DNA of 36,867 nucleotides from Tenacibaculum finnmarkense genomovar ulcerans (GTDB lineage Bacteria > Bacteroidota > Bacteroidia > Flavobacteriales > Flavobacteriaceae): positions 1 through 36,867 of the forward strand of contig NZ_OENE01000048.1 in the NCBI RefSeq assembly GCF_900239495.1. Direction: 5' to 3'. This document shows, in pieces, positions 15,747 through 23,689 of this stretch; the first letter of the stretch is position 1; each line of letters begins with the position of its first letter. The translations under genes and the position numbers were made by a program. The notes below the pieces were generated by a model, which had not been told where the DNA came from, searched no databases, and saw only the letters and a program-made list of their open reading frames with translations.

Positions 15747-16248
15747 TTAACATCCAGGGCAACTAATAGTTGGGTCAATTATTTCTATCGGTGGTGCTGG
15801 GTACTCTATTTTTTCGAGTAATTTCGATGACGATTTAATTATCTCAGTCAATTCTAGTTTCTTAGGTTTTTCTGGTAACTTCCATCCATTTTTTTTAGAC
15901 CAATATTTTTTTCGCCTTTTAATATTTTCAATTCTATTTTTTGCTTCGTGTTTCCAAAATGAATTAGGATAATTTTTTATTAAAAAGTCATAATCTGATA
16001 TTATTTGATTAGGAGGATTTTCCAATTCAGTTAAAACTATTTCTTCATAAATCTTAAAAGGTTTTATAAATTCAGTATTAATATAATTCAGTCTGTCAAC
16101 TAATATTTTATTCTGATTTTCAAGATTAGAAATTCGTTTTTCAAAACCTTTTAATTTGTCAGTTTTATTACAAGATGTAAGAATTGTAAAAACTAGAATA
16201 ATTCTAAAAAAGTATTTCATTTGTCTATTTTTTTTAATTGAACACAAC
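15731..16248. repeat. 10-bp inverted repeat flanking one small lipoprotein gene
   Basis: GTTGTGTGCA (15731-15740) and TGAACACAAC (16239-16248) are inverted copies differing at one base and bracket the lipoprotein gene at 15747-16220 closely on both sides. This is what a single-gene cassette or excisable unit might look like. Integron attC consensus ends (GTTRRRY) do not fit, so the mechanism is open. Confidence 0.4.
15747..16220 (-). CDS. Small lipoprotein with coiled coil and TPR-like segment
   Basis: 157 residues from the Met beginning MKYFFRII; an earlier in-frame ATG would overlap the end of the iron-binding protein gene and add 18 residues before the signal peptide. Lipobox LTSC (Cys17). 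Residues about 22-50 are a probable coiled coil (KRISNLENQNKILVDRL). Residues about 72-102 resemble a TPR-type helix pair (DYDFLIKNYPNSFWKHEAK). The C-terminus is Pro-rich and ends CPGC, a possible disulfide or metal site. Function unknown. It sits 44 bp downstream of the iron-binding protein and belongs to the interrupting accessory block. Confidence 0.65.
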   Translation of the reverse strand: MKYFFRIILVFTILTSCNKTDKLKGFEKRISNLENQNKILVDRLNYINTEFIKPFKIYEEIVLTELENPPNQIISDYDFLIKNYPNSFWKHEAKNRIENIKRRKKYWSKKNGWKLPEKPKKLELTEIIKSSSKLLEKIEYPAPPIEIIDPTISCPGC

Positions 16249-16264
16249 GCATAAATAAATATAT

Positions 16265-17299
16265 TTATTTCCACTGTGCTTTATCAAAAATTAAAACTGC
16301 TTTTTTATTGTTTTCACCTAATTTTGTTAACGATAACTTATCTTCTTTAAAAGTTCCCCACGATTTTAATAAATCAGAAGGAACAACTTCTTTATTTACT
16401 GGATATTCATAATTAGCCTTTGCAAATACTTCTTGCGATTCTTTACTTACCAAAAATTCAATAAATTTAATCGCATTTGTTTTGTTTGGCGCATATTTAG
16501 CAACCCCTGCTCCACTTACGTTTATATGTGTTCCGCTACCATTTTGGTTAGGAAAAAACAATTTAATTCCTTTTGCTGCATTTACCTCGTCAGGGTTTTT
16601 TGAGTTTAATAATTTACCAATATAATAGGTATTTACAATGGCTACATCTCCTTCGCCAGCAACGACTGCCTTTACTTGATCACGGTCGTTTCCTTTTGGT
16701 GAACGTGCCATATTTGCTACGATTCCTTTAGCCCATTCTCCGGCTTTTTCTTCGCCATTATTAGCAATAATAGAAGCTAATAATGATTGATTATAGATAT
16801 TCCCTGATGAACGAATTAATACTTTATTTTTCCATTTATCATCGGTTAAAGCTTGGTAAGTTGATAAATCTTCAGGGCTTACTTTTTCAGGATTATACAC
16901 CATTATACGGGCTCTTTTTGTTAACGAAAACCAGTTATTATCGGCATCTTTTAAATGCGTAGGAATTATTTTTTCTAAAATTGATGAGCTTGCCGACTGC
17001 AATAATCCTTTCTTTTTTGCTCTTACCAAACGCCCTGCATCAACAGTTATTAATACATCTGCTGGCGATTGCGCTCCTTCGATGGTCATTTTTTGCATTA
17101 GCTCATCGGCTTTTGCATTGGTTACATTTACTTTGATGCCTGTTTGTTTTTCAAATTTGGCAAACAATTCCTGATCTGCTTTATAATGACGGTGTGTATA
17201 AACGTTTACTTCTTGTTGTTTTGCTGCGGCTTTTTTCTGATCATTTTTACATGAACTAAAAAGTGCTGTAATCATTAAAATTGCTACTATATTTTTCAT
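16265..17299 (-). CDS. Ferric iron ABC transporter substrate-binding lipoprotein (FbpA/FutA type)
   Basis: 344 residues from the Met beginning MKNIVAIL; an in-frame start 16 codons upstream only adds a charged, signal-incompatible extension. Lipobox FSSC (Cys17) anchors it to the membrane. Mature sequence opens VNVYTHRHYKADQELFAKFE, and the Tyr pair Tyr225-Tyr226 (NTYYIGKL) matches the iron-ligating Tyr pair of FbpA/FutA proteins; Tyr34 and His36 are further candidate ligands. It would deliver ferric iron to the permease and ATPase encoded at 10691 and 9869. It is separated from them by about 4 kb of unrelated genes, unusual for this three-gene transporter. Confidence 0.9.
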   Translation of the reverse strand: MKNIVAILMITALFSSCKNDQKKAAAKQQEVNVYTHRHYKADQELFAKFEKQTGIKVNVTNAKADELMQKMTIEGAQSPADVLITVDAGRLVRAKKKGLLQSASSSILEKIIPTHLKDADNNWFSLTKRARIMVYNPEKVSPEDLSTYQALTDDKWKNKVLIRSSGNIYNQSLLASIIANNGEEKAGEWAKGIVANMARSPKGNDRDQVKAVVAGEGDVAIVNTYYIGKLLNSKNPDEVNAAKGIKLFFPNQNGSGTHINVSGAGVAKYAPNKTNAIKFIEFLVSKESQEVFAKANYEYPVNKEVVPSDLLKSWGTFKEDKLSLTKLGENNKKAVLIFDKAQWK

Positions 17300-17403
17300 A
17301 TTTATTTTTATTTTGATACTATTTTTATTAGTTACTTTAACGCCCAATTTATATTTTTAGCCGTTAATCATTACCCTGTTATTATACATTAATTAAACGT
17401 AAA

Positions 17404-17436
17404 CAAATGTAATTATTTAGATTGATTCTATAATAA
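17404..17436 (-). promoter_or_regulatory. Candidate promoter and Fur-like operator for the iron-binding protein
   Basis: TACATTTG on the minus strand (17404-17411) fits the Bacteroidota -7 box TAnnTTTG, about 105 bp upstream of the start codon; no clear -33 TTG. Directly upstream, 17413-17436 is an imperfect palindrome, TTATTTAGA then TTGAT then TCTATAATAA, in a position where a repressor would block RNA polymerase. Iron-responsive Fur control is the obvious hypothesis given the genes. Confidence 0.4.
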
Positions 17437-17508
17437 GTATTTTAAATTTTATACTTTTTTTTATTTTAAATGATGTTATATTTTTTTTCAGATGAATTTA
17501 AAAAGTAC

Positions 17509-18882
17509 TTAAAGCCCATTAATTTTGATATCGCTGGTAAATGGTAGAATCCATTTTTTATGTTTAAAACTTTCTTTTTCTTGGTATAAATTTACTTTCG
17601 AGTTTATATAAGGAGCACTTAAACGACCATTAAGCGTTACATAACTCTCCACATATACAGCTATATTTTCATGCCCTTTATCCTTGAAATGATTGCCTAA
17701 GTAATGAGCGTATTCTAGTATAAAATCGGGTTGAAAACTCATTTGTTTTTCTTGAAATGAAGTTAAAAACATGCGATTATCTACATAAAAAAATGCTCCT
17801 GTTTTACGATCTACAATTTTAAAATTAGCATAACCTACTTTTTCCATTAGCATTACTCGCCATGAAAAACGAAAACCTTCTTCTGTCCAAAATAATTCAC
17901 CAGGATAAGCTAAATATCGCCATGGAAACAATACTTGAAACACTAAAAGAACAGCAACAATCCCTGTAATAACCTGCTTTTTTAAATGGCTTGTATATTG
18001 ATAATTTTCAATATGTTTTATTCTTATTTTATCCAAAGGATTTTTTATTTTTCTTCGGATAAAACCAATTATTTTCTCATGAAATGTAGCGTCAAAAAAG
18101 ATTAATGTTGCTATAATCATAATAAAAGGAAACATCCCGATAGGAAATAAAATACGGGTAAAAACATGAAAAAACACAACTACTGTAAACGCCAATAAAC
18201 GTGTTTTTTTCCAAAGTAATAAAAAAGGAATAGTTAAATCATAGGCAGCACCACTCCAACTCATTGCATAACAAAACCATTCTTGTTGCATTAAATTACC
18301 GCCAATTAACGGGAAATTAAATTTTGATGGCAGCCAAATTTTTAAAGGCTGTGCTCTTAGCAACCAATCGGAATTTAGTTTTGCCAATCCTGCATAAAAA
18401 TAAACAATCCCTAATAACAATTTTATACTATCAATGGTCCATTTAGGTACGTTTTTATAGGATTTTTTAGCAATAAAACTATCTAGTGAAAAACGGGCAT
18501 TTGCGGGTAAAAAAACCAACAAAAAACTAAGTACACTTATAAAATAATAATGGTTTAAATAGGTGGTTTTATCAATCAATTCAATATAAGTGAAACTTAA
18601 AAAAAACGTAATTATTGCCAAGCGATATTTATATCCAAAGGCTATAAAAATGGCTGATAATCCGCAGATAAAAAACAGTAAATAGGTGTATTGACCTAAG
18701 GGTTTTATCCATTGAAAACCATCGTATGAAAAATGAAATTCAGGGTCAATATATAATGTTTCTATCCATCCGTTATACCAAAATCGTACAATACTGGCAA
18801 GCATCATAATACCGAATAACAGTCTAAAAACCGCTAAAGGAGCCGCATTTGTTTGTATGTCTAAATATGTTTTTTTTTGCAT
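17509..18882 (-). CDS. HTTM domain membrane protein (vitamin K-dependent carboxylase-like)
   Basis: 457 residues: an N-terminal half with about six or seven membrane segments in the HTTM pattern (LAVFRLLFGIMMLASIVRFW, then YIDPEFHFSYDGF, then the segment around LLLGIVYFYAGLAKLNSDWL) and a soluble C-terminal domain of about 130 residues. HTTM proteins resemble the membrane part of vitamin K-dependent gamma-glutamyl carboxylase, but their bacterial function is mostly unknown. The gene closes a five-gene set with a TonB receptor, imelysin-like and DUF4856 lipoproteins, a recurrent iron-associated neighbourhood in flavobacteria (from memory). Separated from the receptor by a hairpin. Confidence 0.85.
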   Translation of the reverse strand: MQKKTYLDIQTNAAPLAVFRLLFGIMMLASIVRFWYNGWIETLYIDPEFHFSYDGFQWIKPLGQYTYLLFFICGLSAIFIAFGYKYRLAIITFFLSFTYIELIDKTTYLNHYYFISVLSFLLVFLPANARFSLDSFIAKKSYKNVPKWTIDSIKLLLGIVYFYAGLAKLNSDWLLRAQPLKIWLPSKFNFPLIGGNLMQQEWFCYAMSWSGAAYDLTIPFLLLWKKTRLLAFTVVVFFHVFTRILFPIGMFPFIMIIATLIFFDATFHEKIIGFIRRKIKNPLDKIRIKHIENYQYTSHLKKQVITGIVAVLLVFQVLFPWRYLAYPGELFWTEEGFRFSWRVMLMEKVGYANFKIVDRKTGAFFYVDNRMFLTSFQEKQMSFQPDFILEYAHYLGNHFKDKGHENIAVYVESYVTLNGRLSAPYINSKVNLYQEKESFKHKKWILPFTSDIKINGL

Positions 18883-18914
18883 TTTTTATTGAAAAAAGGC
18901 CGCTAATTTTAAAA

Positions 18915-18950
18915 AAAGCGTTTCTATTTTATAAAAAACAGAAACGCTTT
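18915..18950 (-). terminator. Intercistronic hairpin between TonB receptor and HTTM genes
   Basis: AAAGCGTTTCT (18915-18925) pairs with AGAAACGCTTT (18940-18950), extended inward by A/T pairs with one mismatch to a 4-nt loop. On the minus strand it is followed by a T-rich run. It may terminate or attenuate transcription after the receptor gene, lowering HTTM expression. Confidence 0.65.
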
Positions 18951-18975
18951 ACTTTAATCTTAAATTGATTTGAAT

Positions 18976-21465
18976 TTATAATTTAAATTCAATAGTTCCG
19001 TAAAAAGATCTTGGGTCAGAAGGTATAATTCCTGGTCCTGGATATCCTGTTGCTCTACGGGTAAAGTAAGAATTGTTTAGCATATTATTTACCCCTGCTT
19101 CAAAACTCCATCTTTTTGAATAATCATAGCTAAACGATAGGTCCATAATTTGAAAAGAAGGAATTTCACCAACCGTTCCATTACCTCCTTGCGCTAAAGC
19201 ATTTGACGCATCGGTAAATTGTTTTGATAAATAACTGTATTGTAACGAAGTTCCAAGTTTTTTATAACGGTATTGCAATCCTGTTTTTAAGTTTACCGCA
19301 GGCACAAATTCTACTTGATTCCCTTCAATACTTTTAACTGATGTTGGGTAATATTGTTTGGTATATTTCGATTTTATTACCGCTAAATTTACAAAAGCAC
19401 TCAAATCATGGTCGTTTGACTCTACATTAAAAGTAGGCAATACTTTCCATTGCACTAACGATTCAACGCCTAAAATATCGGCACTACCAACATTGGTTCT
19501 AATACGTTTTAAAATTCCACTATTTGGATCTGCTCCTAAAATATCACCAAGACGATTGTCGTAATTTAAGTAAAAACCTGTTACATCAAATTTAAGCACA
19601 TTCACCAATTTACCTCTTAAACCTAGATCGACAGAGAATCCTTTTTCATCCTCTATATTAGGGTCCACCAACGAATTTGGGCTTACTACACGAATATCAC
19701 TAAAAGTAATTGATCTATAATTTTGAGAGAAATTTGCGTATAATTCTAATTTATCTGTAGGCTTATAACTGGTTCCTAATCCTAATAAAAAGAAGTTACG
19801 TGACAAACTTCTATGCTCTTCTTTGGTTACATCAGAACGGATATCACCAGCAATATTCGATTTTATATTTCTATAACTTCCAATTGCTTTTGTATTGATA
19901 TTTTCAAAACGAACACCTGGTGTAAATGATAATTCATCACTTACCTTTATTATATTTTCGATAAAAACAGCCGCGTTTTTATTCGGGTATTTATACGATG
20001 AACTATTAATTGTTATTTCATCATAAAAACTTTTTTTTATATAATTATCTAAAGAAATAAATTTAAAATCAGCATCGGTTTTATCGGTTCCTAAACCTTG
20101 TTTTCCTGTATTATTACCTTGATAATAACGAGCACCCGCTAAAAAGGTGGCTTCACTGTTAAATAAATCATAATGATGTAATAAACGAGCTTCCGCCCCA
20201 AAGGTTTTAAAATTACCTACAATCAATTCACGTTCGGCAGGAGCATCTGATAAAACAGGATCTGCTGCTTCAGGTTCATAATGACGAAAACCAACGGCTT
20301 TTCGGCTTGCATTTAAAGTAAAAGCTCTAAGGTTAAGCTTGGTTTGGTTTGAAAACTTGTGGTCAAAATGTAGTGCTGATAACAACCATCTTACTTCAAA
20401 CCAGTTTCTAGCTCTGTTAGATTGTTTTGGGTTTTTATCGAACATAGTCTCTGATAATCCTCCAGATTGATGCGCCAAATATTCCATATAGGTAAGCTCT
20501 ACGCCTAGTTTCGATTTTTTATTTAATTGCGAATAAACACCTGCAAAGGCATTGTATTGATTAAAATCAGAATTTGGTCTGTAGCCATCGCCACGTTTGT
20601 AGTTTAAATACCCAATATACCCCACTTTACCAACCGTTCCACTAATAGTATTGAACGAATTAAACAAGCCAAATGAAGCAAGTGTTTGCCTTGACGACAA
20701 GCTAAATTCTTTATTTTTATTAGGTTTTTTAAGTTTGAAATTTAGCAATCCTCCAAACTGTGTACCGTATTGTAATGATGCTGCACCACGAACAATTTCA
20801 ATTTTTTCTAAGGCTTCTGTTGGCGGTGTGTAATAATTTTCAGGATATCCTAAAGCATCGGCACTAATATCATATCCGTTTTGACGCACGTTAAAATTAG
20901 AGGTTCTGTTTGGGTCTAAACCTCTACCACCAATTCCTAGTTGAAGTCCGCCACCATCGCTTTCCCAGATATTTAAACCTGCAACTTTTGAATATATTTG
21001 ACGGGCATTATTGGTCGCTAAATTGGCGATGGTATTTCCTAGTAAAACAACCTCACTTTTTTTACCTGCATAAATAGCAACCTCTTGTACATCTTGCAGT
21101 TTTTGTAAGCTAAAAACCTTTTTTTTATGGGCTGTTATTACTACTTCGGATAAATATTCTTCTAATTTTTTTAAAGAAGCATTTAAAACGATATTTTCAT
21201 TTTCAATAGTTACTTTTTTATTTAAAATATGATAATCTTCCGAATAAAAAGCCAGTTCATAATCTCCTGGTTTTAGATCTGATATTACATAATTTCCTTT
21301 TGAATTTTGCCATAAATCACCTGCTTTATTAATATAAACAGTTACATTTTTTATGGCAGAATTTGATTTTTGATTGGTAATCTTCCCTGATATTTTAAAT
21401 TGTGAATATAAGCAAGTACTTAATAAACAACTTAGTGTTACAGCAATTTTTCTAGTAATTTTCAT
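18976..21465 (-). CDS. TonB-dependent receptor (FecA-like, probable iron chelate uptake)
   Basis: 829 residues: signal peptide (ends LYSQ, about 22), a carboxypeptidase-regulatory-like beta domain (about 23-110, ISGKITNQKSNSAIKNVTVY) typical of Bacteroidota receptors, a plug domain (about 130-255, with GGRGLDPNRTSNFNVRQNG, LEKIEIVRGAASLQYGTQFG) and a 22-strand-type barrel ending SFYGTIEFKL. The plug is of the FecA kind. It should import an iron chelate or other metal complex across the outer membrane, powered by TonB. It starts 3 bp after the fatty-acid-hydroxylase gene, so the two are co-transcribed. Exact ligand cannot be read from the sequence. Confidence 0.93.
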   Translation of the reverse strand: MKITRKIAVTLSCLLSTCLYSQFKISGKITNQKSNSAIKNVTVYINKAGDLWQNSKGNYVISDLKPGDYELAFYSEDYHILNKKVTIENENIVLNASLKKLEEYLSEVVITAHKKKVFSLQKLQDVQEVAIYAGKKSEVVLLGNTIANLATNNARQIYSKVAGLNIWESDGGGLQLGIGGRGLDPNRTSNFNVRQNGYDISADALGYPENYYTPPTEALEKIEIVRGAASLQYGTQFGGLLNFKLKKPNKNKEFSLSSRQTLASFGLFNSFNTISGTVGKVGYIGYLNYKRGDGYRPNSDFNQYNAFAGVYSQLNKKSKLGVELTYMEYLAHQSGGLSETMFDKNPKQSNRARNWFEVRWLLSALHFDHKFSNQTKLNLRAFTLNASRKAVGFRHYEPEAADPVLSDAPAERELIVGNFKTFGAEARLLHHYDLFNSEATFLAGARYYQGNNTGKQGLGTDKTDADFKFISLDNYIKKSFYDEITINSSSYKYPNKNAAVFIENIIKVSDELSFTPGVRFENINTKAIGSYRNIKSNIAGDIRSDVTKEEHRSLSRNFFLLGLGTSYKPTDKLELYANFSQNYRSITFSDIRVVSPNSLVDPNIEDEKGFSVDLGLRGKLVNVLKFDVTGFYLNYDNRLGDILGADPNSGILKRIRTNVGSADILGVESLVQWKVLPTFNVESNDHDLSAFVNLAVIKSKYTKQYYPTSVKSIEGNQVEFVPAVNLKTGLQYRYKKLGTSLQYSYLSKQFTDASNALAQGGNGTVGEIPSFQIMDLSFSYDYSKRWSFEAGVNNMLNNSYFTRRATGYPGPGIIPSDPRSFYGTIEFKL

Positions 21466-21468
21466 AAT

Positions 21469-22446
21469 TTATTTTGAGCTATAAAAGCGTAAAATTAAAC
21501 CTTTTATTTGAAAAAAAAGGTTGGTAAATGGTTTATATAAATTTTTTAAAAAAGTATTATAATTTTTATCATCGCCTAAACCTAAGCCGTACGAAATATT
21601 TCCTACTTGCTCTGATCGTAATAAGGTACCAAAAAGCCAGTCCCAAAGGGCTAGTTTTGATCCCATATTTTTATCAAAATGTTCTTGGTTATTACTATGA
21701 TGAATTTGATGCTGAAAAGGGCTGATAAAAATATATTCTAAAAAATTAAAATAGGTAAGTTTAATATGCGAGTGTCGAAGGTTTGATCCAAAGAATAAAA
21801 AAATAAAGCTAAATATATTTACTCCTATAAAAGTTAATTTGCTTATTTTAACAAAAGAAATATAGTCAAAAAAACCTGTTATAAGCCCGAATATTAAAAT
21901 ACTTTTGATGTTATTAATAATCAACTCTACAGGGTGTAATCGGTATTGTGTTAGCGGATTTAAATGTGTTGCCGAATGATGAATTTTATGAAACTCCCAT
22001 AAAAAAGGCACTTTGTGAAAAATATAATGAATTAAAAACGACATAAAATCGTTTACCAAAGTCATTGCAAAAGTGTAAGTAAGTAAGACGGTGAATTGAG
22101 ATACCTTCCAGTGAGTTTCACCAAATTGAGTAAGAAAGTATTCTTTGGTATAAAAAGCGATGTATAAGCCGAAAACAAAATAAGGCGCTAGCAAAAGTAC
22201 TTTTACAAAAGCATTAAAAAACAACAGCCCATAATCGGTATAAGCCGAACTGCTTTTCCAATTTTTTAAAGGAAATAAATAAGACCAAAAAGAGCTTTTG
22301 ATCTTATTTTTAGTGTACATATAATATGCCAATACAATAGCACTCGCCAAATACAAAAAGTAAATTCTTTTCCGTGGATTTAGTAGGTATAAAAAAGGTA
22401 TTTTTAACACCTCCTCTAGTATATTAATCACTTCGTTTAAAGACAT
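21469..22446 (-). CDS. Sterol desaturase/fatty acid hydroxylase family membrane enzyme
   Basis: 325 residues, several membrane segments, and the full set of His boxes of the fatty acid hydroxylase superfamily: HYIFH (His140, His144), HKIHH (His153, His156, His157), QHQIHH (His246, His249, His250), and the closing GSKLALWDWLFGTL. These His ligate a di-iron centre that hydroxylates or desaturates lipid-like substrates. The substrate is unknown; bacterial members act on sterols, carotenoids or fatty acyl chains. Its place inside an iron-uptake operon (3 bp before the TonB receptor, 47 bp after the imelysin-like gene) is notable: it may need the iron, or modify a lipid of the uptake machinery (inference). 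Confidence 0.9.
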   Translation of the reverse strand: MSLNEVINILEEVLKIPFLYLLNPRKRIYFLYLASAIVLAYYMYTKNKIKSSFWSYLFPLKNWKSSSAYTDYGLLFFNAFVKVLLLAPYFVFGLYIAFYTKEYFLTQFGETHWKVSQFTVLLTYTFAMTLVNDFMSFLIHYIFHKVPFLWEFHKIHHSATHLNPLTQYRLHPVELIINNIKSILIFGLITGFFDYISFVKISKLTFIGVNIFSFIFLFFGSNLRHSHIKLTYFNFLEYIFISPFQHQIHHSNNQEHFDKNMGSKLALWDWLFGTLLRSEQVGNISYGLGLGDDKNYNTFLKNLYKPFTNLFFQIKGLILRFYSSK

Positions 22447-22493
22447 TTTTTAAGTATTTAATAAGCTGCTAGTATTAATCATTTAAATATCCT

Positions 22494-23612
22494 TTAATCT
22501 CCGTCAGAATCTACATAGTTTATAGTACCTTCAAATGCAGGAATAACTTCTGATTTTATCATCGCTACAACCGTTACAAAAGAAGTATATGCTTGGTTCA
22601 AAGAAGGATCTTTCTTTTTAACTAATGTTTCAAAGTCGGTAGCAGGAATTGCGACTAACTTAGTTTGTACAGCATTTAATTTATCTGATAACTCATCTGA
22701 TAATAATTTACCAGATATTTTACTTTTAACAGCCGTTTGTTTTAATAATGTTTTTAAACTTAGTGCTTTTCCATTTTCATAAAAATTAAGTATTGCTAAA
22801 TGTGCCGCTACTAATAATTTTTTAGATTGCTTACTATAAAGCGCTTCAATATCTTTTGGATATTCTTGTCCTTGAGTAAACTTCCCTAAAGGACCACCTA
22901 ATTTTGCTTTACGGATTTTCTGTTCGTAATATTCAGAAAACGCATTTAATATTTTATTAAACGACCCGTTGGCAGCCATAGAAGTATTTGAAATAAAACT
23001 AGCACGTTCTTTTTTCCATCCACTTACAACATCGTTATTTTTTTCAATCATTTTAGCTAAAATAGCAGTTACATGCCCAACACGCTTGTTTTTATTTTCT
23101 CCAGAAAACTCCGCTAACACATCAACACTACTGTCATAAAATAATAAATCTAAGGCAGCTAATCCTTGAATTTTAAAATTTGAAGAAAGACTATAATTAG
23201 AATCATCCTTTTCTTGAAGCCCTACAAGTTCATCAATAGTTTGTTTATCGGTAGGAAAAACATTTACAAAACGATTTAAATAAGTCACTACAGAAGGTCC
23301 TACTCTAGTTCCTGAGCCTCCTTCATATAAACCAGCTTTTTGCCAAGCAATAGCCGTATTTATATACTGAGCTTTAACTGCGGCTAAATTTTCTTTAGTG
23401 CTTGCTGTTGAAAATGTTGTAAAACTCGTATTTAATTTACTCAGTTCTGTTCCAAAATTCGTAAAAGCAGGAATTATATTGACATCAACCATATTGGTTA
23501 AAAATAATTCCATTTGCTTTTCATCTACCTTCTCTTCTTTGGTCGCTTCACTAGCACAACTAAGCATTAACACTAAAAGCAGTGCGCTTGTTAATATTTT
23601 AAGTACTTTCAT
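22494..23612 (-). CDS. Imelysin-like lipoprotein (IrpA-related)
   Basis: 372 residues, all-helical, with lipobox LMLSC (Cys19) and a body matching the imelysin (IrpA/ICMP) family, whose members are linked to iron or heme uptake at the cell surface. The family GxHxxE motif falls at GLAALD (150-155): the His is Ala and the Glu is Asp, so the classical metal or catalytic pair is missing. Related Bacteroidota proteins also carry GLPALD-type variants, suggesting a binding rather than enzymatic role. Located 77 bp after the DUF4856 gene, with a strong hairpin between them, in the iron cluster. Confidence 0.87.
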   Translation of the reverse strand: MKVLKILTSALLLVLMLSCASEATKEEKVDEKQMELFLTNMVDVNIIPAFTNFGTELSKLNTSFTTFSTASTKENLAAVKAQYINTAIAWQKAGLYEGGSGTRVGPSVVTYLNRFVNVFPTDKQTIDELVGLQEKDDSNYSLSSNFKIQGLAALDLLFYDSSVDVLAEFSGENKNKRVGHVTAILAKMIEKNNDVVSGWKKERASFISNTSMAANGSFNKILNAFSEYYEQKIRKAKLGGPLGKFTQGQEYPKDIEALYSKQSKKLLVAAHLAILNFYENGKALSLKTLLKQTAVKSKISGKLLSDELSDKLNAVQTKLVAIPATDFETLVKKKDPSLNQAYTSFVTVVAMIKSEVIPAFEGTINYVDSDGD

Positions 23613-23632
23613 TGGTTCTTTTTATTTACTAG

Positions 23633-23662
23633 ATAAGCACCTTTACAAAGAAAGGTGCTTAT
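23633..23662 (-). other. Intercistronic hairpin between DUF4856 and imelysin-like genes
   Basis: Perfect 12-bp stem ATAAGCACCTTT (23633-23644) with AAAGGTGCTTAT (23651-23662) and a 6-nt loop. No T-tract follows on the minus strand, so it is more likely an mRNA-stabilising or partial-termination structure that would favour the DUF4856 transcript over the rest of the operon. Confidence 0.65.
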
Positions 23663-23689
23663 TTATATTATACAAATTTTTAAAAAATA

